Assembly (NCBI GenBank): GCA_903834925.1
Contig: CAILLA010000022.1
Coordinates: 1-64,000 of the forward strand
Direction: 5' to 3'
Length of the DNA stretch: 64,000 bases
DNA from: an uncultured Schlesneria sp.
Lineage (GTDB): Bacteria > Planctomycetota > Planctomycetia > Planctomycetales > Planctomycetaceae
Shown here: piece by piece, positions 54,840-64,000 of the stretch
Position numbering within the stretch: position 1 is the stretch's first letter
How the letters are laid out: each line of letters starts with the position of its first letter
Notes under the pieces: generated by a model
Database searches by the model: none
Told to the model about the DNA's origin: nothing
The model's input: the letters and a program-made list of their open reading frames with translations, nothing else
Made by a program: the position numbers and the translations under genes

Positions 54840-57533
54840 TCATTCTGCGTTGATCGAATAATACAGTGTGTCCGGTTTCAACCGAATTGACTCTCCTGAC
54901 AAATTTTCCGTATCGATTTTGGCTGGTTCGCCGTATTGATCGCGGGGAGTCACTTTCAAAGCACCCGCATCCGGACGATGAAACTTCACTTGTCCTTCGA
55001 TTTTTTTCACTAACCAAGGCGATTCGCCGATCGAAACGATGCGATTACGCTGGCCCTCAATCGGTTCAGACCGGAATCCTGTCGCCTTTTCTTCCGTCAT
55101 CACTTGCAACAGCATCTTCTTCGATGAGGCGATCGGTTGACCGTCGAGACTGACGACGATTGCGTGAGCCACATCACGCGGAATCGAGATCGTCACATCG
55201 GTTAATTTGATCTCGCCGGCAGCAGCCAGGTTCCCGCTGGCTCCCTGAGCTGCCGGGGCGTTAATCGTCAACAGTCCTTTGCCCCAGTCGAGCTTCAGTT
55301 GGCTGGTGCTGCTGACGACTGTTTTCGCTTTGTGGTCGATCAATTTCGCCAGCGGTTTTAACTTCGTGTAACTTCGTTGTGCTTTGGAGATTGGTGTCGT
55401 GAATGTGACGTGGGTTTTACCGACATAATGAATCAATGGATCAATCCGCTGGCCCTGTTTTACTGTGGTTCCCGTCGGAACATCCTTCAGGCGGAGTTCA
55501 TCAAACGCCGCATCCTGGGGAAGCGGAGTCCCTTGCAGCTTCAGCAGGTCTTCGTAGTGAAGTGTCACCTGGGCCATGTCATCGCCCGTCTGGATCAGGC
55601 CCTGACGATAAATCAATGCGGCGGCAGGAAACTGGCCGAATTGAGTCGGTGCCGTCAGCGTCCAGGGCTGCATGAAATAGCCAGGCTTGACGGACCATTC
55701 CACGGCATCCTTCGCAAAATGGACGATGCAGTCGCTGTCCTGTAATGCCCCGTAGGTCGCCAGATAAAGCGGCGCTTCCCCACGATGTCGATTTGGCCGA
55801 TTCCAGGTGGTCTCGGAAATCATCGAGGGCTTATTATCGTAATGCGGGTCCATCGCAGGATGGACAAACGAAGCCGGCTTGCCAGGTTCCTCACTATCGA
55901 ACTTGAGCGCGCTCCGATCAACATACGTATGACCGTCACGAATCGACCATTCAGCACCGTCACCACCGTTCGCGCACCCAAAGTAACCGTGCCGATCGAT
56001 AAAATCGCCCGGAATATACGTGTACTTCTCCAACGGTCCCAGGACTTCGGGGCTGGCCGTGACCCAGTTCGAGGCCGTGACTAAGCCTTTGAAACCGAGT
56101 CCTTTGATAAACCTCATTGACTCGTCGTAGAAGCGGCGTTGGGTTTCGGTCAGGAATCTGGCCGTGTCCTGATCTCGTGGTGTTCGTTCGTTAGCAATGT
56201 TCCACAAAGGGCGAAATCCGATCCGCCCTTCGGCGGGAACATCACGGGGAATTTTTTGATCTTTCCACGCTGTGAAAGCCTTTTCGAAGGTTCCGTACTT
56301 GGCTTTGACCCAGTCACCGAATTGATGTTCCATCTCACGCAGCGGGACATCCGGAATCCCCTTGTCGTTGAATGTCCAGAAGAACAAAGAATCTTCATTC
56401 ACCAGCTCCACTCCAAAAACCGCTGGCTCGTCAATCAGACGATTTCCCGTCGTCGGGCTGGGGGTTGTCAGCAACGCTTTGAACCAGCCTCGATATTTCT
56501 CCTGGAACTTGGCATTGAAGTACGGAGTCGCGAACGAATGCGTCTTGCCGTCGTAACCGGGCAACCAGTCGAGATCCGCAGGCGGATCGAACCAGAGCGG
56601 AAAGTAGATCGAAAAGTAGGTATAGATCCCTTCTTCCTTCATGGTTTCGACGACATCAAACGCTCGCTGAATCTTCTCAGGATCGACTTCGCCCCGTTTA
56701 TCGAACATCGGGCCGTGCAGTCGAACCATATTGACGCCATACTTTGCAAGCTGTCGAGCTTCCAGTTTCAGTTCGTCGCGAGTCTTCGCAGCCGCGCCAT
56801 TCACGGCCCAGAACCTCAATGGCTTTCGCGTGATACTGTGAACGAACCGGCCGTCATTCCTGGAGATAAACCCATTCTCGCCTGCCTGCTTTTCGTTGAG
56901 GAACCGCAGGTCGATCACCGATGTCGCCTGAAACTTGTCGGCTGACGGATTGAAGGCGAACCAGTCCGCTTCCGTTAAACCAGAATCTTTGGCCGTCTCA
57001 CCCGGTTTCAGAAGTCCACGGGGCGTGAATGGCTCGGTCGAAAGGACAAAACAATCCAATCCACCGTGGTTGCTGTTTTCGCTGTTCATGCGGAACCGAA
57101 GCAGGTTCTTTCCTTTCTTCAAGTCGACGGAGCCAACTTTAACCCAGGCAATAAACCGCAGATCAAGCTTTCCGTCAGCAGCGATATTCACCGCTTCTCG
57201 TGCCGACTTTTCAAAGTCGATCGGACTCCAATCTTTATTGTCATTCAGTCGAAACGACATCGTCGTCAACGTCGGATTGGCACGAACCCAGAATTCGTAT
57301 TTTCCACCCTCTTTTGCCGTGACCGAATATTCCGCCTCACCGATGTTTTTCGGTTCGAAGTTACTGATCCAGTCTCCACCCGAGAGATGTTCTTTCTTGA
57401 CCTGGTCATACCACCAGGGATGACGATTCATAGTGGATTTCGTCGGCTTTTCACCTTCGATCCAGATCGACTCGGCCTGAAGATTCTGGATGAACAACAA
57501 GAACAATGGGGCGATCGCAACAATCGTTCTCAT
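54840..57533 (-). CDS. Large secreted glycosidase-like protein (clan GH-A type barrel)
   Basis: 897 residues from the ATG at 57533, with a signal peptide (VAIAPLFLLFIQNLQAES). Residues about 20-170 form a carbohydrate-binding-like jelly roll (EAEYSVTAKEGGKYEFWVRAN). A TIM-barrel part runs about 230-620: LEARQLAKYGVNMVRLHGP, YTYFSIYFPLW, FGVELVNEDSLFFW (candidate acid/base Glu) and MISETTWNRPNRH (candidate nucleophile Glu). The C-terminal 270 residues are beta-rich. This resembles GH5/GH-A cellulase-like enzymes; the substrate is unknown. It is monocistronic within the - strand block. The open frame extends upstream through a long inverted repeat and is not translated from there. Confidence 0.7.
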   Translation of the reverse strand: MRTIVAIAPLFLLFIQNLQAESIWIEGEKPTKSTMNRHPWWYDQVKKEHLSGGDWISNFEPKNIGEAEYSVTAKEGGKYEFWVRANPTLTTMSFRLNDNKDWSPIDFEKSAREAVNIAADGKLDLRFIAWVKVGSVDLKKGKNLLRFRMNSENSNHGGLDCFVLSTEPFTPRGLLKPGETAKDSGLTEADWFAFNPSADKFQATSVIDLRFLNEKQAGENGFISRNDGRFVHSITRKPLRFWAVNGAAAKTRDELKLEARQLAKYGVNMVRLHGPMFDKRGEVDPEKIQRAFDVVETMKEEGIYTYFSIYFPLWFDPPADLDWLPGYDGKTHSFATPYFNAKFQEKYRGWFKALLTTPSPTTGNRLIDEPAVFGVELVNEDSLFFWTFNDKGIPDVPLREMEHQFGDWVKAKYGTFEKAFTAWKDQKIPRDVPAEGRIGFRPLWNIANERTPRDQDTARFLTETQRRFYDESMRFIKGLGFKGLVTASNWVTASPEVLGPLEKYTYIPGDFIDRHGYFGCANGGDGAEWSIRDGHTYVDRSALKFDSEEPGKPASFVHPAMDPHYDNKPSMISETTWNRPNRHRGEAPLYLATYGALQDSDCIVHFAKDAVEWSVKPGYFMQPWTLTAPTQFGQFPAAALIYRQGLIQTGDDMAQVTLHYEDLLKLQGTPLPQDAAFDELRLKDVPTGTTVKQGQRIDPLIHYVGKTHVTFTTPISKAQRSYTKLKPLAKLIDHKAKTVVSSTSQLKLDWGKGLLTINAPAAQGASGNLAAAGEIKLTDVTISIPRDVAHAIVVSLDGQPIASSKKMLLQVMTEEKATGFRSEPIEGQRNRIVSIGESPWLVKKIEGQVKFHRPDAGALKVTPRDQYGEPAKIDTENLSGESIRLKPDTLYYSINAE

Positions 57534-57557
57534 GGTGAACTCGCAAATAGTGTCATC

Positions 57558-57642
57558 GTAGGGTGGGACAAGTCTTAGAAGTCCCACCATTTTTTCTACC
57601 CAAAACATTTTGGTGGGACTTCGAAGACTTGTCCCACCCTAC
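57558..57642. repeat. 32-bp nested inverted repeat
   Basis: The left arm (57558-57589, GTAGGGTGGGACAAGTCTT...) and the right arm (57611-57642) are inverse at 31 of 32 positions, with a 21-base spacer that is mostly T/A. Each arm folds on itself (GGTGGGAC...GTCCCACC). It lies between the DUF1501 stop and the downstream glycosidase start, both on the minus strand. Confidence 0.75.
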
Positions 57643-57675
57643 AATCTGCTTCGATATCTGAGATTTGGCCACGCA

Positions 57676-59208
57676 CTACGCCAGAATATCCTTCAGCACC
57701 CGACCTTCTTCTGTCGGTCCGACCAGACGCTGATCAAGGCCTTGGTACGTGTAATGGAATTGATACGGATCAAGTCCCAGCACGTGCAGAATTGTTGCCT
57801 GCAGGTCGCGAATGCTCACTTTATTTTCGACCGGGTAATAACCGAATTCATCGGTCTGGCCGTATGCAAGCCCGCCCTTGATGCCGCCCCCCGCCATCCA
57901 CATCGTGAAGGCAAACGGATGATGGTCACGTCCGATGTAACCCTTTTTCAGTTCCGATCGAACGTTGTTCTGCATCATCGGCGTTCGGCCAAACTCGCCA
58001 CCCCAGACGATCAGAGTTTCGTCGAGCAGACCTCGTTGCTTGAGGTCGGTTATCAGCCCTGCGATCGCTCGGTCGGTCTGCTGGCATTTGATCGGCAGCG
58101 TTTCATCAATGCTTTCGCCGAGTGACGATCCGTGATGATCCCATCCCCAGTCATAGAGCTGGACATAACGGACACCGTTTTCGATCAGTCGTCGAGCCAG
58201 CAGGCAATTATTGGCGAACGTCGGATCGTCACCTTTGTAAAGCTGTCGCGGATCGTCGGCACTTTCGGCTTGAGAGACAAAGCCTGGCTTGGCACCGTAC
58301 AGATCGAGCACATGCTGCGGCTCTTGGGAAATATCCATGACTTCGGGTACCGAGACCTGCATGCGACAGGCCAGTTCGTACTGGGCGATTCGAGTGATCG
58401 TCTCCGCGTCTCCGCTTCGCTGGAATTCTGCCTGATTCATTTCTGCGAGTGTATCCAGCATCCGTCGGCGCAGGTCCCGATCCATCCCCGGTGGATCGCC
58501 CAGGTACAGCACCGGATCACCTGTGGTTCGGCATTGCACCCCCTGATAAACGCTCGGCAGGAAGCCTGATCCCCATAGTGATTTTCCCGCGTCAGGTGTC
58601 TTGCCACCGGAGAGCAGCACAACAAACCCAGGCAAATCCTGATTGACGCTCCCCAGTCCGTAGGTCACCCACGAACCGATCGATGCTCCGCCAAGACGTG
58701 GCGAACCCGTATGCGTGAAAAGCTGCGACGGAGCGTGATTGAACTGGTCGGTCGTCACAGTACGAATGACACAGACCTGATCGATCACTTTTGCCAGATT
58801 GGGCAGCAGTTCGCTGACGACCTGGCCGCTCTGGCCGTGTCGAGCGAATTCGAATTGTCCCGCCAGAATCTTGGGGACGCCGCGGATGAAGGCAAACCGT
58901 TTCCCTTCTAGAAACGATGCCGGAGCATCCTGCATGTGCAGCTTCTTCAGTTCGGGTTTGTCGTCAAACAGCTCTAATTGAGACGGCGAACCTGCCATAT
59001 GCAGATAGATCACCCGTTTGGCTCGCGGTGCAATCATCGGCTGCTTGGGGATCAGAGGATTCGCCGTAGGGTTGCTTGCTGCAAAGCCGTCCTTTGCCAG
59101 CATTGACTGAAGCGCCATGGCACCCAATCCCAGTCCGCTGGACTGAAAGAAATGTCGGCGCGTTCCGCTTCGAATCTGATGGAGAGCAGGCGTGATCAAT
59201 TCTGTCAT
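57676..59208 (-). CDS. DUF1501 protein, partner of the second PSD1
   Basis: 510 residues, Tat-like N-terminus (GTRRHFFQSSGLGLGAMALQSML). The core motifs are RAKRVIYLHMAGSPSQLELFDDKP, VIRTVTTDQFNHAPSQLFTHTG, VRYVQLYDWGWDHHG, and the terminal VWGGEFGRTPMMQNNVRSELKKGYIGRDHHP. It is longer than the other two DUF1501 copies in the window. It lies 3 bp after the PSD1 stop on the same strand, so the pair is one operon. Confidence 0.88.
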   Translation of the reverse strand: MTELITPALHQIRSGTRRHFFQSSGLGLGAMALQSMLAKDGFAASNPTANPLIPKQPMIAPRAKRVIYLHMAGSPSQLELFDDKPELKKLHMQDAPASFLEGKRFAFIRGVPKILAGQFEFARHGQSGQVVSELLPNLAKVIDQVCVIRTVTTDQFNHAPSQLFTHTGSPRLGGASIGSWVTYGLGSVNQDLPGFVVLLSGGKTPDAGKSLWGSGFLPSVYQGVQCRTTGDPVLYLGDPPGMDRDLRRRMLDTLAEMNQAEFQRSGDAETITRIAQYELACRMQVSVPEVMDISQEPQHVLDLYGAKPGFVSQAESADDPRQLYKGDDPTFANNCLLARRLIENGVRYVQLYDWGWDHHGSSLGESIDETLPIKCQQTDRAIAGLITDLKQRGLLDETLIVWGGEFGRTPMMQNNVRSELKKGYIGRDHHPFAFTMWMAGGGIKGGLAYGQTDEFGYYPVENKVSIRDLQATILHVLGLDPYQFHYTYQGLDQRLVGPTEEGRVLKDILA

Positions 59209-59211
59209 GAT

Positions 59212-62109
59212 TTATTTCCGAGTTAAAAACTCATCCAGATTCAGGATCGCATTGGCCGTTACGATCCACGATGCGAACTCGGCCGAGTTCATCTCGCCCG
59301 GATTTCCACGACACGATTTGATGATCGCAGCGGCCTGTTCTGGTGACTCCGCAAACTTACTCTTCACTTCGCGTTGAAGTCGTACGAGCGGTTCTGTTTC
59401 GCCTTGATAAAGTGGTCGTATCAAAGCCAGTCGCAGCCCGTAGGTGACGCGAGCATCTGCGTCATCAGACTGATTAACCATTCGCTTTGCGAGTGCCGCA
59501 GCTGCTTCGAGGTAAACGGGGTCATTCAGCGTGACCAGGGCCTGCAGCGGTGTATTTGTGCGGATTCGACGAATCTGGCAGACCTCGCCACTTCCTGCAT
59601 CAAACATCGTGAGTGATGGATAAGGGGTCGTTCGCTTCAGATACGTATAAAGACTGCGACGGAATCGATCTTCCCCTTCAGCATCAACCCAGGTCTTTCC
59701 GTTATAAGTCGATCGCCAAAGTCCTGCGGGCTGAGGCGGCATGACTGAAGGACCGCCAACTTTAGACGACAGCAGTCCAGCAACCGCCAAGGCCTGGTCT
59801 CGCACGACCTCAGCACCAAGTCGAAATCGACCACCGCGTGAAGAAATCGCGTTGCGTGGATCGAGCTCCTGCAAGGATGCAGAAATCTCTGACGACTGGC
59901 GATAGGTGTCACTCAGAACAATCGTCTTCAAAAGTCTCTTGAGTGACCAGCCACCGTCACGGTACTCGGCCGCTAGCAAGTCGAGCAGTTCCGGGTTCGA
60001 TGGTGCGGCACCCAGGGCACCAAAGTCTTCTTCAGTTTCGACGATTCCGATCCCAAACAGCCGTGCCCAGATTCTGTTGGCCCAGACGCGCGGAGTCAGC
60101 GGGTTCTCCTGATTGACCAGCCATTTCGCCACTGACAGGCGACTCAGCGACTCGTCGGGTTTTGCTGGACCGAATCCCGTCAGTAGAGCCACCTGGACAG
60201 GATCACCCTGATCCAGGAAGTTGCCCCGCTTATGGATCTTGGTCACGCGTTTCTTGTCGGTCGGTAGCTCGCGCATGACGGGAACCATCGCGATTTCCAC
60301 ATTGATGTCACTCAGTGATTTTTTCGTGGCGGCAAGTTCATCTCGCAACGCGCGGCATTCCGGCGAGTCGGGCGGCAGGATCAAACTCGTCGGATCAGCC
60401 GCGCTGGTACTCAACCGGAAATTGGCCAGCGTCAGTCGATTGCCGTAGGCCTGCGTCAACGTGATTCGCAGCTTGGTTTCTGCATCCAGTTTCAGCGGTT
60501 CCGCAAAGTCAAAAAACGCGACATGACGTTCGCGGGACCGTGGACTGACCGCCCAGCCGGTTTTTGTATCACCATCGATTGCCGCGGCGACGGGCCATCC
60601 ATCCTGCGAAAAATCGGACCGAGCGTTTTTCAATTTCAGCGCGCGAACTGAGTCTGCATCGACCTGTTCGACAACGATTTCAGACACGACGAAATTGGGG
60701 TCGGCTGGATTTCGCCCAACGCCAAGCCGGCCATCGGCGAATTTCGCAGGAATTGCTTCAAGTCTCAGTGCGGTATAAGTCCCCGCGTTCAACAAAATCG
60801 TCAACGAGTAAACGTCGTCGACTTCTGATTTGCCACTGACAAGAATCGCCTGATCCGGATCTGGAGTGAGCGTTGCCCCATTTGTGGACTTGGCTTCAGT
60901 TACTTGAATTGGCGTCCAAAGAAACCATTTGGTTTTACCGAATGTCTCTGCTTTCCGTTCCGCCACTGCCAAATCGATTTCGAGTTCAGCGACTCTCCCC
61001 TGCAATTCCTCTCGCTGCGACTTCTGTTGTGTTGTCAGCACTTCCAGGCGCGGGGCATCGTCGTAACGATCGGCGTCTTCCGTCTGATTAAAAATCGCGT
61101 AAAAGCGATAGTAGTCGTCATTGGAAATGGGATCATATTTGTGCGAGTGACATTTCGCACACCCCATCGTCAGACCCATCCAGACTTGGATGGTCGTGTC
61201 AACACGATCTTTGACGGCGGCCACGCGAAACTCTTCGTCATCAGTTCCCCCTTCGTCGTTGGCCATCGTATTGCGATGGAAGGCCGTCGCGATGATTTGC
61301 TGCTGAGTCGCGTTTGGCAGCAGATCGCCCGCCAGTTGTTCGGCGGTGAATTGATCCAGCGGCATGTCGGCGTTGAGTGCTTCGACAACCCAGTCCCGGT
61401 AGGGCCACATCGATCGGCCCAAATCTTTTTCGTAGCCTTTGGTGTCGGCATAACGAGCTAGATCAAGCCACATCCGTGCCCAATGTTCGCCGAATTGTGG
61501 GGACTTCAACAGTTGATCGACGTATTGCTTGTACGTCTCGGGAGAAAATGATTCGGCAAATTTGTCGGCCATCTCAGGTGTCGGTGGCAAGCCAATCAAG
61601 TCGAGCGACAGCCGTCGGGCCAATGACTGCGGTGACGCCGCAGGTCGAAGTGCCAATCCTCGCTTCTTCAACGCGTTAACGACAATTGCATCGATCGAGC
61701 CGGCTGGTTTAACGACTGGTTCAAACGACCAATGCCGCTCCCATTTCGCTCCTTCAGCAATCCAGCGGCGGATCGCGTCGATCTGTTCCGGCGTTACCTT
61801 TTTACGTGACTTGGGAGGGGGCATGACAAGATCAGGATCGGTGCTGGTCATACGAGCGATGATCAGGCTTTGGTCGGGCTGGCCCGGTACGATCGCAGCC
61901 TGATCCTTACGAAACTTTTTGGCATCAGCCTGGACATCGAGTCGCAATTCCCCCTGGCGCTCATGTTCGTCGGGGCCGTGGCAGGCAAAACAGTTTGCCG
62001 ACAGTACAGGCAGGACATCGCGAGCAAAATGGACAGGCTCTGCCGCATTGGCTGCGGTCTGGGTAAAAGCCGGCATCAACAATAGAAAAAGACGATTGAA
62101 GAATTTCAT
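59212..62109 (-). CDS. PSCyt1-DUF1549-DUF1553 (PSD1) cytochrome-like protein, second copy
   Basis: 965 residues from the ATG at 62109, with a signal peptide ([23 protein letters not shown]). It has [20 protein letters not shown] (CxxCH) at the N-terminus, a second [17 protein letters not shown]1549 ([17 protein letters not shown]), an inserted beta-rich domain at about 375-600 ([20 protein letters not shown]) not present in the first copy, and DUF1553 ([40 protein letters not shown]). The insertion resembles a discoidin-like carbohydrate-binding fold. Its start codon overlaps the stop of the threonine-synthase-like gene (TGATG). Confidence 0.87.
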   Translation of the reverse strand: MKFFNRLFLLLMPAFTQTAANAAEPVHFARDVLPVLSANCFACHGPDEHERQGELRLDVQADAKKFRKDQAAIVPGQPDQSLIIARMTSTDPDLVMPPPKSRKKVTPEQIDAIRRWIAEGAKWERHWSFEPVVKPAGSIDAIVVNALKKRGLALRPAASPQSLARRLSLDLIGLPPTPEMADKFAESFSPETYKQYVDQLLKSPQFGEHWARMWLDLARYADTKGYEKDLGRSMWPYRDWVVEALNADMPLDQFTAEQLAGDLLPNATQQQIIATAFHRNTMANDEGGTDDEEFRVAAVKDRVDTTIQVWMGLTMGCAKCHSHKYDPISNDDYYRFYAIFNQTEDADRYDDAPRLEVLTTQQKSQREELQGRVAELEIDLAVAERKAETFGKTKWFLWTPIQVTEAKSTNGATLTPDPDQAILVSGKSEVDDVYSLTILLNAGTYTALRLEAIPAKFADGRLGVGRNPADPNFVVSEIVVEQVDADSVRALKLKNARSDFSQDGWPVAAAIDGDTKTGWAVSPRSRERHVAFFDFAEPLKLDAETKLRITLTQAYGNRLTLANFRLSTSAADPTSLILPPDSPECRALRDELAATKKSLSDINVEIAMVPVMRELPTDKKRVTKIHKRGNFLDQGDPVQVALLTGFGPAKPDESLSRLSVAKWLVNQENPLTPRVWANRIWARLFGIGIVETEEDFGALGAAPSNPELLDLLAAEYRDGGWSLKRLLKTIVLSDTYRQSSEISASLQELDPRNAISSRGGRFRLGAEVVRDQALAVAGLLSSKVGGPSVMPPQPAGLWRSTYNGKTWVDAEGEDRFRRSLYTYLKRTTPYPSLTMFDAGSGEVCQIRRIRTNTPLQALVTLNDPVYLEAAAALAKRMVNQSDDADARVTYGLRLALIRPLYQGETEPLVRLQREVKSKFAESPEQAAAIIKSCRGNPGEMNSAEFASWIVTANAILNLDEFLTRK

Positions 62110-63209
62110 CAATGGCACTCCGCCTCGACTCGTTGTTCCAATTCCGAAAGATCAATCATAGGGCACGCCGAGCTGCGCGTCATCGCTTCCAGGGACGTCG
62201 GATCTTTAAAAGCAGAACCGCTGATTACACAGACGATATTGGCGTTTGGGTCGAGTTGACCTGTACGGGCCGCCTGTAATACTCCCGCAACTGCGGTCGA
62301 ACCAGCCGGTTCGGCGAAAAGTCCTTCTTCTCTGGCGAGTCTTGACTGGATTTCGAAGACAAATTCATCCGAGACGACGTGCCCAGTTCCACCACTTTTG
62401 CGACAAGCCGCAATCACTTCGTTTCCGTCGATGATCTGAGGAACCTGCAGCCCACTGATCCGGGTCGTGCAGTCGACATTGCGACCAACAATCGCACCCG
62501 ACTTCAGCGGTCCTGAGATCGTGTCGTTACCCTCGGGTTGAACGCACTCCACGCGTGGAAGTCTTTCGATCTTTCCCGCGTGCAGCAGTTGATCAAACCC
62601 GCGAGCAATCGCCAGAACGAAACCACCGCCCCCTGCCATGCAAAAAACATGGTCGATTGGCTCGGCAGTTTGTTCAGCCAGTTCATGCGAAATTCCGCAG
62701 ACACCCGACATGCCGACCGGAGAATAGGCAAACGCACTGATCTGCATTTGAGCCTGTGGTCGAGCGCTCAGTTGTCTTAAACACTCAACCACGCGATCAG
62801 ATGTCCGGCTGTCGACTCCGAAGTTACGGATGCGATACAGCTTCGCACCGTATGCCAGCATTTGCCGAAGCTTTCCTTCCGGAGCTTTTTCAACAATGGC
62901 AATCTCACAAGAGATTCCCGCGAGAGCACAATAGGCAGCAAGCGCGGCACCAGTATTGCCGCTGGATGTGGCAATACATTCAGTCTTCCCGTTGGCTACC
63001 ATGTCCGAGATCGCTGCACAGGCGAATCGATCCTTGTACGAACCAGACGGATTCGTGAACTCCAGCTTGAAGAAAAGATTTTTCAGGCCATCGCTCGGTC
63101 CCAACCTTCGAGACCGCACCAGCGGAGTCCCCCCTTCGCCGAGCGTCAGTCGTGCCGCTGGAGGGATTGAATCAATCCATTCTGAAAACCGCCAGATGCC
63201 CTGATTCAT
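62109..63209 (-). CDS. Threonine synthase-like PLP-dependent enzyme
   Basis: 366 residues. The fold-type II PLP motifs are [17 protein letters not shown] (PLP lysine), [20 protein letters not shown] (phosphate/SxGNTG loop), [20 protein letters not shown] and a C-terminal [11 protein letters not shown]. This suits threonine synthase, making threonine from O-phosphohomoserine, or a related PLP lyase; the sequence alone does not separate them. It has no signal peptide, so it is cytosolic. Its TGA overlaps the PSD1 ATG by one base, suggesting translational coupling with an exported protein. This is odd for a biosynthetic enzyme. Confidence 0.78.
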   Translation of the reverse strand: MNQGIWRFSEWIDSIPPAARLTLGEGGTPLVRSRRLGPSDGLKNLFFKLEFTNPSGSYKDRFACAAISDMVANGKTECIATSSGNTGAALAAYCALAGISCEIAIVEKAPEGKLRQMLAYGAKLYRIRNFGVDSRTSDRVVECLRQLSARPQAQMQISAFAYSPVGMSGVCGISHELAEQTAEPIDHVFCMAGGGGFVLAIARGFDQLLHAGKIERLPRVECVQPEGNDTISGPLKSGAIVGRNVDCTTRISGLQVPQIIDGNEVIAACRKSGGTGHVVSDEFVFEIQSRLAREEGLFAEPAGSTAVAGVLQAARTGQLDPNANIVCVISGSAFKDPTSLEAMTRSSACPMIDLSELEQRVEAECH

Positions 63210-63476
63210 TTTGACTTCCTGTTACTTTCGCTCGCGTCGATCACAACAAATCGACTCGCATGTGGTCCCAGCAATTCGTGTTTATACACAACCCGAGAAT
63301 AAGAGGAAGCGAGGGTTTTCGGAATGCGATCCAGAAAATCTGTCTGAGAATTCTGCAACCCAGATCGCAGAGGACACAAGCATCGCACGAGTGACCTCTC
63401 GTCCATTGATAAGCCACGGATAATTCTTAAAATGCATGACTCCGTCGACTTTAGCCCACCTTTTCTGAAAAACAAC

Positions 63477-64000
63477 ATGAAATACAACTATATCGGCCTT
63501 GCGTGTACCTTTCACGATCCTGCAATTGCCGTCGTCAATTCGTCCGGTCAACTGGTGTTCGCAGAAGCGGCAGAGAGACATTTTCAAACCAAACGAGCAT
63601 TCAATTGTCCTCCCGACACCTACGTTTATATTAATAAAATCATTGAATCTTATTGTGAACCAGACGCGAGCATTGTTGTCGCGCGGAGTTGGTCGCCCCA
63701 GTTTCAAAAGTACTTGAGGCCGACAAACTTCATCGACGTCTGCAGGAACGCGTATTACAAGTTAAGATGGCCTAACACCTCATCCCCATCATTTGAACCG
63801 ATTACGCATTTTATCCTGAAATCGATGGCTAACAGCGTCTCAAATGCATCGGAAGGAGTCAGATACTACCTCAAAAAAACCAAGCAGGCTTCGATTGAAG
63901 TGCTGGGGTTTAATCATCATCTGACACACGCCGCGACGGCGTGTTACACAAGTAAATTCGACGAAGCGGTGTGTGCGATAATTGATGGTTTCGGTGAATG
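63477..64000 (+). CDS. Carbamoyltransferase N-terminal part (runs off the right edge)
   Basis: Open frame without a stop to the last base, 174 codons. The protein begins MKYNYIGLACTFHDPAIAVVN and has SGQLVFAEAAERHFQTKR and FNHHLTHAATACYTSKFDEAVCAIIDGFGE, where the HxxxH pair (HHLTHA) and the DG are metal/phosphate ligands of the NodU/CmcH/TobZ carbamoyltransferases. These transfer carbamoyl to sugars or antibiotics, as in nodulation factors, tobramycin and cephamycin. An ATG at 63432 in the same frame is a possible earlier start. The gene is divergent from the threonine synthase-like gene across 267 bp. The rest of the gene and its neighbours lie outside the window. Confidence 0.75.
   Translation, partial: MKYNYIGLACTFHDPAIAVVNSSGQLVFAEAAERHFQTKRAFNCPPDTYVYINKIIESYCEPDASIVVARSWSPQFQKYLRPTNFIDVCRNAYYKLRWPNTSSPSFEPITHFILKSMANSVSNASEGVRYYLKKTKQASIEVLGFNHHLTHAATACYTSKFDEAVCAIIDGFGE

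Noticed and set aside
56139-56945. 268-codon frame opposite the glycosidase-like gene
   Set aside because: The minus-strand product has a signal peptide and barrel motifs. The plus frame is a long chance complement.
54807-57608. Start at 57608 for the glycosidase-like protein
   Set aside because: The extra 25 residues overlap the 57558-57642 inverted repeat and have no signal-peptide character. The ATG at 57533 starts a proper signal peptide.
1-64000. CRISPR array, rRNA genes, intact insertion sequence or prophage
   Set aside because: No regularly spaced repeats, no rRNA-like conserved core, and no transposase, integrase or phage structural genes were seen.

Overview
The window looks like the chromosome of a planctomycete (Planctomycetota, probably order Planctomycetales). 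This rests on family content: three DUF1501 proteins with Tat-like N-termini, two large PSCyt1-DUF1549-DUF1553 (PSD1) cytochrome-like proteins paired with two of them, a secreted sulfatase, a PQQ-repeat beta-propeller, a BBP2-type porin with a cysteine-rich N-terminus, TPR giants, Gfo/Idh/MocA and xylose-isomerase-like sugar enzymes, and a prenyltransferase/HEAT-repeat protein. Coding density is moderate and genes lie on both strands in short runs. No rRNA, CRISPR array or intact insertion sequence was seen. One tRNA, Leu(UAG), is present. No species can be named from sequence alone.

Layout. 1-2.3 kb is a worn region: the tail of an unknown gene, a 5'-truncated 2-oxoglutarate oxygenase overlapping a macro-domain gene, a glycine-zipper gene, and about 0.9 kb without a convincing gene. 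2.3-6.2 kb has a sugar epimerase/isomerase-like TIM barrel, a winged-helix-like protein and a secreted GH2 enzyme. 6.5-13.7 kb is a long + strand run: sucC and sucD, then a secreted prenyltransferase-like/HEAT protein, two uncharacterised membrane proteins and a GNAT protein. hisA is convergent with it. 14.5-23 kb holds a small-protein candidate, a 1089-residue TPR protein, small membrane proteins, a PQQ propeller and a TPR lipoprotein. 23-28 kb (- strand) has DUF2760, an ABC-exporter-like protein with a degraded nucleotide-binding domain, an ABC-2 permease and a thioredoxin-YHS protein. 28.4-30.3 kb is a porin with candidate promoter and terminator. 30.7-33.3 kb has a quinone-oxidoreductase-like MDR and a GH10-like barrel. 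33.5-37.2 kb has purC, a membrane protein, pyrF and a Tat-exported oxidoreductase. 37.5-41.3 kb has a small secreted protein, a sulfatase and a DUF1501 protein. 41.9-48.2 kb has a membrane spermidine-synthase-like fusion, an ABC ATPase followed by a TolC-like protein, tRNA-Leu and a LOG protein. 48.2-63.2 kb is almost all - strand: DUF1501+PSD1, an AAA+ ATPase, an FGE-fold protein without the FGE cysteines, a large glycosidase-like protein, a second DUF1501+PSD1 pair, and a threonine-synthase-like enzyme overlapping the second PSD1 start. The right edge opens a carbamoyltransferase that runs out of the window.

How the genes fit together. Housekeeping functions (succinyl-CoA synthetase, hisA, purC, pyrF, tRNA) are scattered among envelope and polysaccharide-related genes (GH2, GH10-like, sulfatase, GH-A-like, DUF1501/PSD1, porin). 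That fits a heterotroph living on complex glycans, but the substrates cannot be read from the sequence.

The most unusual non-genic signal is a family of intergenic structured repeats near 3.2, 41.6 and 44.25 kb, with a half copy at 37.3 kb and a possible diverged copy at 18.1 kb. Their hairpins stay paired while their sequences change. Separate long inverted repeats lie at 38.0, 38.1, 39.85 and 57.6 kb. I did not find a system I can confidently call new. The strongest leads are the structured repeat family, the ATPase-degenerate ABC protein and the 8.8-13.7 kb membrane gene run.
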